DNA from: Ignavibacteria bacterium
Lineage (GTDB): Bacteria > Bacteroidota > Ignavibacteria > Kapaibacteriales > Kapaibacteriaceae
NCBI GenBank assembly: GCA_016873895.1
Contig: VGVV01000002.1
Location: 226,188-290,187, forward strand
Length of the DNA stretch: 64,000 nucleotides
Direction of reading: 5' to 3'
Each line of letters begins with the position of its first letter. Position 1 is the stretch's first letter. The notes beneath the pieces are model-generated. The model was given only the letters and a program-made list of their open reading frames with translations, did not search any database and was not told the DNA's origin. Shown piece by piece: positions 7,451 through 14,385 of the stretch. The translations under genes were made by a program, and so were the position numbers.

Positions 7451-9127
7451 ATGAGTATCGAAGTAGTCATGCCCAAAATGGGCGAATCCATCCAAGAAGG
7501 TAAAATTCTACGCTGGGTAAAGAACGTTGGAGACAAAGTTGAGCGCGACGAGGTAATCCTCGAAATCTCGACAGATAAGGTGGACACAGAAGTGCCCTCG
7601 CCTGCCTCTGGCGTGATCACTCAAATTCTGTTTCAGGAGGGTGACACAGTCGAGGTTGGCAAGGTTATCTGCGTTCTCGGCGATGCTGCGGGCGCCTCAG
7701 CTCCAGCGGCTGCTCCTGCTGCCGCTGCTCCGGCACCTGCGCCTGCGCCTGTTGCGCCATCTCCTGCTCCGGCACCTGCAGCTCCTGCTCCGTCGGGCGG
7801 CGGTGTTGAAGTTGTTATGCCAAAGATGGGTGAGTCTATCCAGGAAGGCAAAGTCCTGCGTTGGGTCAAGAAAGTTGGAGACGCAGTAGAGCGTGATGAA
7901 GTCCTACTCGAGATTTCGACTGATAAGGTGGACACCGAAGTGCCTTCACCGTCATCTGGAACGATTACCGAAATCCTTGCTCAAGAAGGCGATGTAGTAG
8001 AGGTTGGTAAAGTTATTGCTCGTCTCTCAGGGGGCGCAGCAGCGCCTGCTGCTGCTGCACCTACCCCTACTCCTGCTGCAACAGCAGCGCCGGCTGTGCC
8101 AGCGCTTGCCTCAGTTGCTGCGGTAGCTATCGGCAGTGCTTCAACATCGAGTGTACCGCGTCAGTCTGGATCACGATTCTACTCGCCCCTTGTGCGCAGT
8201 ATTGCTGCTGCCGAAGGTATAAGTGTTCAGGAGCTTGACAACATTCAGGGCTCGGGTGCAGAGGGCCGCGTAACGAAGAACGATATCATGGCATACCTGG
8301 CCAATCGCGGCACAGGTGCGGCACGTCCTGCTGCGGCAGCTCCTGCACCAGCTGTTGCGACATCAGCTCCGGTGGCAGTCAATGCATTCCCGTCATCGGG
8401 TGTGGCTGTAACTGGAGACGTCGAGGTGATTCCAATGGATCGCGTGCGTCAGCTCATCGCCGAACACATGGTTCGCTCGAAGCACACATCACCGCACGTT
8501 ACAAGTGTAGCCGAGGCAGATGTAACGGGAATCGTGCGTCTGCGCGACAAGCAGAAGGACGCATTCGTAGAGCGTGAAGGATTCAAGCTCACGTTCAATC
8601 CATTCTTTGGCTTTGCAGTGTGTGAGGGCGTCAAAGCCTATCCACGAATCAACGTTAGCGTTGATGGAAAGAATATCGTTCAGCACCGCCGCACGCAGCT
8701 CGGTATGGCTACAGCGTTGCCTGATGGCAATCTAATCGTACCAGTTATCAAGGGTGCTGAGTCGCTGAACATCACGGGAATTGCCCGCTCGATGAATGAT
8801 CTAGCGAACAAGGCTCGTTCGAAGAAGCTTTCTCCGGACGACATCGCTGGCGGAACGATCACAGTCACGAACGTAGGATCATTTGGTTCGCTCTTCGGTA
8901 CACCGGTTATCAATCAGCCACAGACAGCAATCATTGGTATCGGTGCAATTCAGAAGCGTCCGGTTGTTCGTGAACTTGAAGGCGAAGATGTGATCGTGAT
9001 TCGTAACATGGTCTACATCTCAATCACGTACGATCACCGCGTTATCGACGGCGCACTAGCTACACAGGCGCTTGCAGCCATGGTGAAGGCACTCGAAAGT
9101 ATCAACGAGCACTCCGTCTCGCTGTAA
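7451..9127 (+). CDS. 2-oxo acid dehydrogenase complex E2 (dihydrolipoamide acyltransferase) with two lipoyl domains
   Basis: The 558-residue protein has two lipoyl domains (about 2-77 and 121-197), each with the lipoylated Lys in EISTDKVDTEV. Ala/Pro-rich hinges separate them. An E1/E3-binding domain (about 245-285, SPLVRSIAAAEGI) and a trimeric acyltransferase core (about 325-558) follow, with catalytic His529 in DHRVIDG. E2 passes acyl groups from the E1-loaded lipoyl arm to CoA. Whether the complex uses pyruvate, 2-oxoglutarate or branched-chain 2-oxo acids cannot be told: no E1 or E3 gene is adjacent. LipA, which makes the lipoyl group, is encoded at about 30 kb. Confidence 0.95.
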   Translation: MSIEVVMPKMGESIQEGKILRWVKNVGDKVERDEVILEISTDKVDTEVPSPASGVITQILFQEGDTVEVGKVICVLGDAAGASAPAAAPAAAAPAPAPAPVAPSPAPAPAAPAPSGGGVEVVMPKMGESIQEGKVLRWVKKVGDAVERDEVLLEISTDKVDTEVPSPSSGTITEILAQEGDVVEVGKVIARLSGGAAAPAAAAPTPTPAATAAPAVPALASVAAVAIGSASTSSVPRQSGSRFYSPLVRSIAAAEGISVQELDNIQGSGAEGRVTKNDIMAYLANRGTGAARPAAAAPAPAVATSAPVAVNAFPSSGVAVTGDVEVIPMDRVRQLIAEHMVRSKHTSPHVTSVAEADVTGIVRLRDKQKDAFVEREGFKLTFNPFFGFAVCEGVKAYPRINVSVDGKNIVQHRRTQLGMATALPDGNLIVPVIKGAESLNITGIARSMNDLANKARSKKLSPDDIAGGTITVTNVGSFGSLFGTPVINQPQTAIIGIGAIQKRPVVRELEGEDVIVIRNMVYISITYDHRVIDGALATQALAAMVKALESINEHSVSL

Positions 9128-9146
9128 ACATGGATAGTATGAAACA

Positions 9147-9186
9147 CGGCGACGTTTGACCTTCGTCAAACGTCGCCGTTCTTTTT
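9147..9186 (+). terminator. Intrinsic terminator after the E2 gene
   Basis: A perfect 13-bp stem (CGGCGACGTTTGA with TCAAACGTCGCCG) around a 6-nt loop is followed by TTCTTTTT. It lies between the E2 gene and the convergent dtd gene and directly abuts the heptamer repeat. Confidence 0.9.
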
Positions 9187-9235
9187 ACTCGCTGCTTGCT
9201 GCTCGCTACTCGCTACTCGCTGCTTGCTACTCGCG
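9187..9235. repeat. Seven tandem copies of the heptamer RCTYGCT
   Basis: The 49 bases divide exactly into ACTCGCT, GCTTGCT, GCTCGCT, ACTCGCT, ACTCGCT, GCTTGCT and ACTCGCG. The array starts right after the E2 terminator T-tract and runs into dtd: its last bases supply the dtd stop codon and the final Arg-Glu codons. Copies differ by transitions only (A/G at position 1, C/T at position 4). It is too short and spacer-less to be CRISPR. Confidence 0.9.
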
Positions 9236-9682
9236 TTCGATGATTAACGTTACCGGCCCGTCATTCACAAGATGAACATCCATCATCGCACCGAACGAGC
9301 CGGTTGCGATATGTGTGTTCGCATGGCCAGCGGACAATTCGCGAAGCTTCGTTATCAGCTCGTTATAGAGTGACTCTGCATGTTCTGGACGTGCAGCCTT
9401 GATAAACGACGGACGTGTGCCCTTGGCGAGCTCACCATACAAGGTAAACTGAGAAACCACGAGAATGCTGCCGCCTACATCAAGAACTGAGCGGTTCATT
9501 TTTCCTTCGTCGTCGGGGAAGATGCGCAACGTGACCAGCTTCTGGGCTATCCATTCGCAAGTTGCGGACGTGTCTGTGTGTGTTACGCCAAGTAAAACCA
9601 GGAGCCCCTTGTCGATGCTCCCAATAGTTGTGCCTTCGACGTCGACGTATGCCTGTTTGACCCGTTGAACTAATGCAATCAT
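9227..9682 (-). CDS. dtd: D-aminoacyl-tRNA deacylase
   Basis: The 151-residue protein is a typical Dtd: it starts MIALVQRVKQA and contains the SQFTLYGEL segment (SQxTLY active-site motif) and the C-terminal NDGPVTLIIE segment (the NxGPVT-type cross-subunit Gly-Pro motif). Dtd hydrolyses D-amino acids wrongly attached to tRNA and also deacylates Gly-tRNA(Ala). I chose the ATG at 9682 because it matches the family N-terminus; a longer in-frame extension to 9751 is unrelated. The 3' end, including the stop codon, is built from the heptamer repeat. Confidence 0.95.
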   Translation of the reverse strand: MIALVQRVKQAYVDVEGTTIGSIDKGLLVLLGVTHTDTSATCEWIAQKLVTLRIFPDDEGKMNRSVLDVGGSILVVSQFTLYGELAKGTRPSFIKAARPEHAESLYNELITKLRELSAGHANTHIATGSFGAMMDVHLVNDGPVTLIIERE

Positions 9683-9750
9683 TCTATGGTGTTTGCGTGA
9701 ATGGATGTGTAGATTCGAATTTAGTTGTGCGAATATCAGAAAGAACATCA

Positions 9751-10218
9751 ATGAAGAAGCTTCTCCTCGTAATCATTACTCTCGCATCGAGCCTTATGTG
9801 CGCAGCTCAACAGCCCAAGCCTGCACCGGCAAAGAAGGGGCAAGAATATGGTGCTGGCGTTATCCTGCGTGACAAACCCTGGCCGCTCTCGAATGCCATA
9901 GTTGCTAAGAAGTTTTCCGAGAATATTACGATTGTGGGCAAGGTCAAAGAGGTCTGCTCTGTGAAAGGGTGTTGGATGATCGTGCAACAGGGTGGAAGGA
10001 AGGCGCGTGTAACATTCAAGGACTACGGATTCTTCATGCCGCGAAACCTTGTAGGGAAAAGCATTGTCGCAACGGGTGTATTGTCTGTTGAGACTGTGTC
10101 GGAAGCTGATGCACGCCATTACGCTGAAGACGCAGGAAAGTCCAAGAAGCAGATCGCTAAGATTATTGGCGACCAACACGAGATCAACTTCGAAGCAACG
10201 GGTGTAAAGGTACTCTGA
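9751..10218 (+). CDS. Secreted DUF4920-family protein
   Basis: The 155-residue protein has a signal peptide (about 1-20, ending SSLMCAAQ) and then a small domain with VKEVCSVKGCWMIV, followed by KARVTFKDYGFFMPRNLVG. This pair, a Cys-x5-Cys-Trp element and a DYGFF element, is characteristic of DUF4920 proteins in Bacteroidota. It probably folds as a small beta-barrel in the periplasm. The two Cys could form a disulphide or bind metal. Function is not known. An AIM24-family gene follows after 19 nt in the same direction. Confidence 0.82.
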   Translation: MKKLLLVIITLASSLMCAAQQPKPAPAKKGQEYGAGVILRDKPWPLSNAIVAKKFSENITIVGKVKEVCSVKGCWMIVQQGGRKARVTFKDYGFFMPRNLVGKSIVATGVLSVETVSEADARHYAEDAGKSKKQIAKIIGDQHEINFEATGVKVL

Positions 10219-10237
10219 ACACGGAAAGGATCTTGTC

Positions 10238-10912
10238 ATGAAGTTTACTATTGAACATGCCCCAGTATATGCTACACTTCGCGTAGACATGGAGCGCGGC
10301 GAGAGATTTCGCGCCGAACCAGGTGCCATGCTCTCGATGAGTTCAAGTATTGAACTCGAAACAACTACTGCCGGCAAGGGGCTTATGGGCACGCTCAAAG
10401 CTGCCGTAGGCGGCGAATCGATCTTTGCGTCGATCTACTCAGCTGTGCACGCGTCGGGCGAGTTGATGTTAGCGCCTGCGCATCCAGGTGATATTGTGCG
10501 CATCGACCTGCAGCAGCAGACGATCCTTGCGTATGGCGGCGCGTATTTGGCTGGAGACCCTGATCTAACGATGAGCGCACGTGGGTCTATCAAGGCCATG
10601 GTGTCTGGACACGACCTATTTCTTTCTGTGCTCAGCGGCACAGGCCCCCTCTTTTTGAGCAGTTTTGGAGCAGTTTACACACGGACTCTCGGGGTAGGGG
10701 AATCGTACGTTGTGGACACAGGGCATATCGTGGCATTTACCGATGGAATGAACTACTCGATCAAGACGGCATCAAAGGGACTGTTTTCAAGCATGGCCAG
10801 CGGTGAAGGGCTTGTTTGTCTGTTTACTGGTCCTGGTACTCTGTGGATGCAGACACGCAACGTTCCAGGGTTTGCAAAGACGCTGATACCTTATTTGCCG
10901 ATGGGTGCATAG
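10238..10912 (+). CDS. AIM24 / TIGR00266-family protein
   Basis: The 224-residue protein matches the AIM24 fold throughout: the N-terminal EPGAMLSMSSSIELET segment, a glycine-rich KGLMGTLKAAVGGES turn, SGTGPLFLSSFGAVY in the middle and the GLVCLFTGPGTLWMQTRN ending. AIM24-like proteins are beta-rich; the yeast relative is mitochondrial. The bacterial role is unknown. There is no signal peptide, so it is probably cytoplasmic. It lies between the DUF4920 gene and thyX. Confidence 0.87.
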   Translation: MKFTIEHAPVYATLRVDMERGERFRAEPGAMLSMSSSIELETTTAGKGLMGTLKAAVGGESIFASIYSAVHASGELMLAPAHPGDIVRIDLQQQTILAYGGAYLAGDPDLTMSARGSIKAMVSGHDLFLSVLSGTGPLFLSSFGAVYTRTLGVGESYVVDTGHIVAFTDGMNYSIKTASKGLFSSMASGEGLVCLFTGPGTLWMQTRNVPGFAKTLIPYLPMGA

Positions 10913-10945
10913 CACGGCGGCGGGTCGTCAATTTGGCCTTGTGAG

Positions 10946-10953
10946 TATCTTTG
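10946..10953 (+). promoter_or_regulatory. Consensus FCB -7 box at the thyX start, implying a leaderless or near-leaderless mRNA
   Basis: TATCTTTG matches the Bacteroidota -7 consensus exactly and ends only 4 nt before the thyX ATG (10958). Transcription would start at or next to the A of the start codon. No clear -33 TTTG lies at the standard distance. Confidence 0.5.
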
Positions 10954-10957
10954 CCGC

Positions 10958-11794
10958 ATGACAGAAGAAGTTGCAGCACTAATCGGGAAAGAATTCCCGT
11001 GCCTAGATAAGGGCTTTGTTCGGTTGATCGACGTCATGGGCGATGACAATGCAATCGTGCAGGCCGCCCGCGTGTCGTATGGCTCAGGTACAAAGAAAGT
11101 ACATGAAGATCGTGGACTGATCCGCTATCTCATGCGCCATTTGCATACGACACCCTTCGAGATGGTCGAATTCAAGTTTCATGTGAAGCTGCCAATTTTC
11201 GTTGCGCGTCAGTGGATACGTCATCGCACAGCAAATGTGAATGAGTACTCTGGACGGTACTCCGAGATGAAGGATGAGTTCTACGTTCCAGATCCAGAGC
11301 AGATACGTGCACAAAGCGCTACGAACAAGCAGGGTAGAGCCGACGAATCATTCGCAGCTGAAGAGTCAGGGCGTATCCGCACTACGATGCGTACAACACA
11401 GGAGAATCTGTACGGCGAATATCAGGATCTGCTCGAAACGAATCTTGCTCGAGAAATTGCGCGTATCAACCTGCCGGTATCGAATTACACCGAATGGTAT
11501 TGGAAGATTGATCTGCACAACCTGTTCCACTTCTTACGTCTACGTATTGATGCGCATGCACAATACGAGATACGTGTCTATGGTCAGGCAATGGCAAGTA
11601 TTGTGAAGGCTGCCGTGCCCCTTGCCTACGAGGCGTTTGAAGATTACATCGTTAACGCACAGAAGTTTTCGCATCAGGAACTACAGGTTATCAAATCGCT
11701 GTTACCAGCGATACCAACTGAGGAAGAACTCGTTGCCCAAGGTCTTAGCGGACGCGAGGCGCGCGAATTCGTAGAAAAACTTTCACGACTGTAG
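10958..11794 (+). CDS. thyX: FAD-dependent thymidylate synthase
   Basis: The 278-residue protein carries the ThyX signature RHRTANVNEYSGRYSE, which binds FAD and dUMP, preceded by FHVKLPIFVARQW. ThyX makes dTMP from dUMP using methylene-tetrahydrofolate and NADPH through flavin, in place of ThyA. The DLHNLFHFLRLR segment matches the family's C-terminal half. The start sits immediately after a consensus -7 box. The cytochrome c peroxidase gene follows 9 nt after the stop codon and may be read on the same transcript. Confidence 0.96.
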   Translation: MTEEVAALIGKEFPCLDKGFVRLIDVMGDDNAIVQAARVSYGSGTKKVHEDRGLIRYLMRHLHTTPFEMVEFKFHVKLPIFVARQWIRHRTANVNEYSGRYSEMKDEFYVPDPEQIRAQSATNKQGRADESFAAEESGRIRTTMRTTQENLYGEYQDLLETNLAREIARINLPVSNYTEWYWKIDLHNLFHFLRLRIDAHAQYEIRVYGQAMASIVKAAVPLAYEAFEDYIVNAQKFSHQELQVIKSLLPAIPTEEELVAQGLSGREAREFVEKLSRL

Positions 11795-11803
11795 AAAGCA
11801 TCT

Positions 11804-12850
11804 ATGTCTGTGGTTCGATTAACACGGTCATTCATCTTCGCCTTGGCGGCGGTTGGTGCCGTGCTTACGAGCTGCGACCCCGAGGGTGCTCCAGCCATTC
11901 CTCCGTTTCCGTTGACGCCATCTCATCTGGCCCAAATTCCCGTTCCTGCGGATAACCCACTTACTCCTGCTAAGGTTGAGCTGGGTAGACAACTGTTTTA
12001 CGACACTCGGCTCTCTGGCGACGGAACAGTAGCGTGCGCATCGTGTCACAACCCAGAGCATGCGTTTTCTGATGCCCCCAATCAGGTAAGTAGGGGAGTG
12101 AACGGGGCTCGTGGACAGCGCAACAGTCCATCACTCGTTAATGTCGCATACCGCACCTCTCTGTTTTGGGATGGACGAGCTGCTACGATGGAAGATCAGG
12201 CAATGGCTGCGTTGCTTGGCTCTGTTGAGATGGACGCCGATACCATGAAGGTAGCTGCATTGATCCTGTCTGCTGCATACAAGAATTCCTGGATGAGCGC
12301 ATTTGGTGATACATCTGTTAGTATGAAGCGCGTCACGCAAGCTATCGCCAGCTTCGAACGCACCATCGTAAGTGCTAACAGTCGTTATGATAAATACGTC
12401 CTTGGAGAGCGCTCTGCACTTTCAGAGCAGGAACGCGAGGGTATGAATCTGTTCTTCAGCAATAAGACAATGTGTGGTGCTTGCCATGGCGGACAAGACT
12501 TCACAAACGATCAGTTTCAGAACGTTGGATTGTTCAGTCACTACTTTGATCGCGGCCGTTACAACGTTACGAAGGACTCCAAAGACGAAGGTCTATTTAA
12601 GACACCAACACTACGTAACGTGGCCTTAACACCTCCCTACATGGCAAGTGGTGATTCTGAAAAGGGTCCGATGAACACACTTGAACAGGTGGTCGGGCAT
12701 TACAACGAGGGTGGACTTCCATTCCCTAATCGCGATACACGCGTGCGCAAGCTCAACCTTACCGATCGTGAGAAGGCCTCTCTTGTTGCCTTCATGAAGG
12801 CACTAACAGATTCTTCGGTGCTGCGCAACCCCCGATGGGTAAAGCCGTAG
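11804..12850 (+). CDS. Di-haem cytochrome c peroxidase (CcpA/MauG family), lipoprotein
   Basis: The 348-residue protein begins with a lipoprotein signal whose lipobox Cys is residue 24 (GAVLTSC). Two c-type haem motifs are visible: CASCH at 78-82 and CGACH at about 224-228. The segments between them (FYDTRLSGDG, RNSPSLVNVAYR, TPTLRNVALTPPYM) are those of bacterial di-haem peroxidases. Such enzymes reduce hydrogen peroxide in the periplasm using cytochrome c or another donor. MauG-type oxidation of another protein is an alternative. Placement after thyX with a 9-nt gap is positional only. Confidence 0.93.
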   Translation: MSVVRLTRSFIFALAAVGAVLTSCDPEGAPAIPPFPLTPSHLAQIPVPADNPLTPAKVELGRQLFYDTRLSGDGTVACASCHNPEHAFSDAPNQVSRGVNGARGQRNSPSLVNVAYRTSLFWDGRAATMEDQAMAALLGSVEMDADTMKVAALILSAAYKNSWMSAFGDTSVSMKRVTQAIASFERTIVSANSRYDKYVLGERSALSEQEREGMNLFFSNKTMCGACHGGQDFTNDQFQNVGLFSHYFDRGRYNVTKDSKDEGLFKTPTLRNVALTPPYMASGDSEKGPMNTLEQVVGHYNEGGLPFPNRDTRVRKLNLTDREKASLVAFMKALTDSSVLRNPRWVKP

Positions 12851-12967
12851 TGTTACGGTATCATAGCCATCACTACACAAACGAAACATTGTCGTAACGA
12901 TTAGCTGACGACCACACATCAGATTTGCAGGCGTTCTTGATTCTGCAATATCGTACCGTGTGGGACA

Positions 12968-13702
12968 ATGCTAAACTCCAGGAGAATTCTCTTCATCTGT
13001 GGTTCGAAGAATCAGACCACTATGATGATGAAGATCGCTGAGCACCTTCAGCAACATGATTGTTGGTTCACGCCGCACTATACCGATGGCTTCATTGGCA
13101 TGATGGGGCGTAGCGATACGCTAGACTGGATGATCGTTGGCATGGGGCATCAACAGCGTGCACATGATCTTCTCGCTGCTCATGGTCTGCAGCTAGACTT
13201 TGCTGGCCAGCTACATGAATATGATCTGGTGGTAACCTGCAGCGACTTGTTCCTACCAAAGAATGTACGGGGCAAGCACATTGTGCTCGTGCAGGAGGGC
13301 ATGATAGACCCCGTGAACACGATGTATCATGTCGTGAAGAAACTCAAGCTCCCGCGTTATCTCGCCTCGACGTCAACCTTCGGGATATCGAACGCCTACC
13401 GCAGAATGTGTGTAGCGTCCGAAGGCTACCGCGATCTTTTCGTAAAGAAGGGGGCAGATTCATCCAAGATCGTCGTTACCGGCATACCGAATTTCGATGA
13501 TTGTCAGAGGCTTCTTGAGACGCCATCAGAGTCAACCGGCTATGTCCTTGTCGCGACAAGCGACTTTCGTGAAACATTCAAGTATGAGAATCGACGTCGC
13601 ACGATAGAGAGGGCATGTGAAATTGCTGGCGAGCGTAAACTCGTCTTCAAGCTTCACCCTAAACGGAGCTCGAGCGTTCGCTGTTGCATTATGAGGGTCT
13701 AG
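12968..13702 (+). pseudogene. Truncated glycosyltransferase/epimerase-like protein, C-terminus lost
   Basis: Residues 1-230 read like a conserved Bacteroidota protein of the UDP-GlcNAc 2-epimerase / CDP-glycerol transferase fold: an N-terminal RRILFICGSKNQTTMM strand, VVTCSDLFLPKN, LVLVQEGMxD-like IVLVQEGMIDP, and VLVATSDFRETFKY. After KLVFKLHP the reading abruptly turns into a short unrelated tail ending at 13702. Relatives normally continue NEN and then about 100 more residues with the second sugar-nucleotide half. The loss coincides with a break at about 13657-13664, where a membrane fusion protein fragment begins. Either a deletion or an assembly join would explain it. A functional product is unlikely. 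Confidence 0.7.
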
Positions 13703-14385
13703 ACCGTGAGGCGCGTGCTGCAGATCAGACTCTCGAACGTATGAAGCACGAAGAAGCTGCATATCGCGTGGGCTCTCAACGGTTGCCTGCTAAGAGGCTC
13801 GTAATGCAATCCGAGATCGGTGGTGTTGTTCTTAAGCGCTTTGTTGATGAGGAACGGATACTCGCAGCAGGCACGCCACTCTACGAAATTGGGACGTTCG
13901 ACAAAGCAGAGGTTACGACAGATGTATTAAGCACAGATGCGCCATTGCTTACAGTTGGTATGCCAGTAATCATCAATGCAGGTAGTGATAAACCAATCGC
14001 TGCATCAATAGCGCGCATTGAACCTGCTGCATTTACGAAGGTCTCTGCACTAGGTATTGAGGAACAACGAGTTGTTGCTGTTTGCAGACCATCTGGTAAG
14101 ATCAATCTTGGTGACGGCTACAAGATGTCTCTTGATGTCATTGTTTGGAGATACATCAATGTAGTTCGCGTGCCATCAAACGCGATTGTGATTCATGGGA
14201 AGGATGCATCAGTCTTCGCAGTGGTCAATGGAAGTGTGTCGATGCGATCACTTCGGCTGGGCGTGCAAGGAAGGGATTTCGTGCAGGTATTGCATGGAAT
14301 AGGAAAGGGGACGTTCGTGGTCGTTAATCCACCAACGTCCCTTCAATCAGGATTTCGCGTTGCAACGATAGGCTTAGGTGATTAG
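13663..14385 (+). pseudogene. N-terminally truncated HlyD-type membrane fusion protein
   Basis: The frame opens after a stop at 13660-13662 and reads TELERSLLHYEGLDREARAA, the end of a coiled-coil hairpin. Lipoyl-like and beta-barrel parts of an efflux adaptor follow (SEIGGVVLKRFVDEERILAAGTPL split over residues about 37-60 of the TTG-initiated frame, VLSTDAPLLTVGMPVII, VVRVPSNAIVIHGKDASVF). The signal anchor and first half of the hairpin are missing. Periplasmic adaptors of this class link inner-membrane ABC or RND pumps to an outer-membrane channel; no pump gene lies nearby. The only start is a weak TTG at 13684. The end overlaps the convergent secA by 4 nt. Confidence 0.7.

Noticed and set aside
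9187..9235. Possible CRISPR or phase-variation locus from the repeat array
   Set aside because: The units are 7 nt with no spacers, no cas genes lie nearby, and the array is not in a surface-protein gene. It is kept as a simple repeat.
13692..13701. Palindrome GGTCTAGACC next to the gene junction as an attachment site or IS scar
   Set aside because: It is a single 10-bp palindrome inside the normal adaptor reading frame, without flanking duplications or a recombinase gene.
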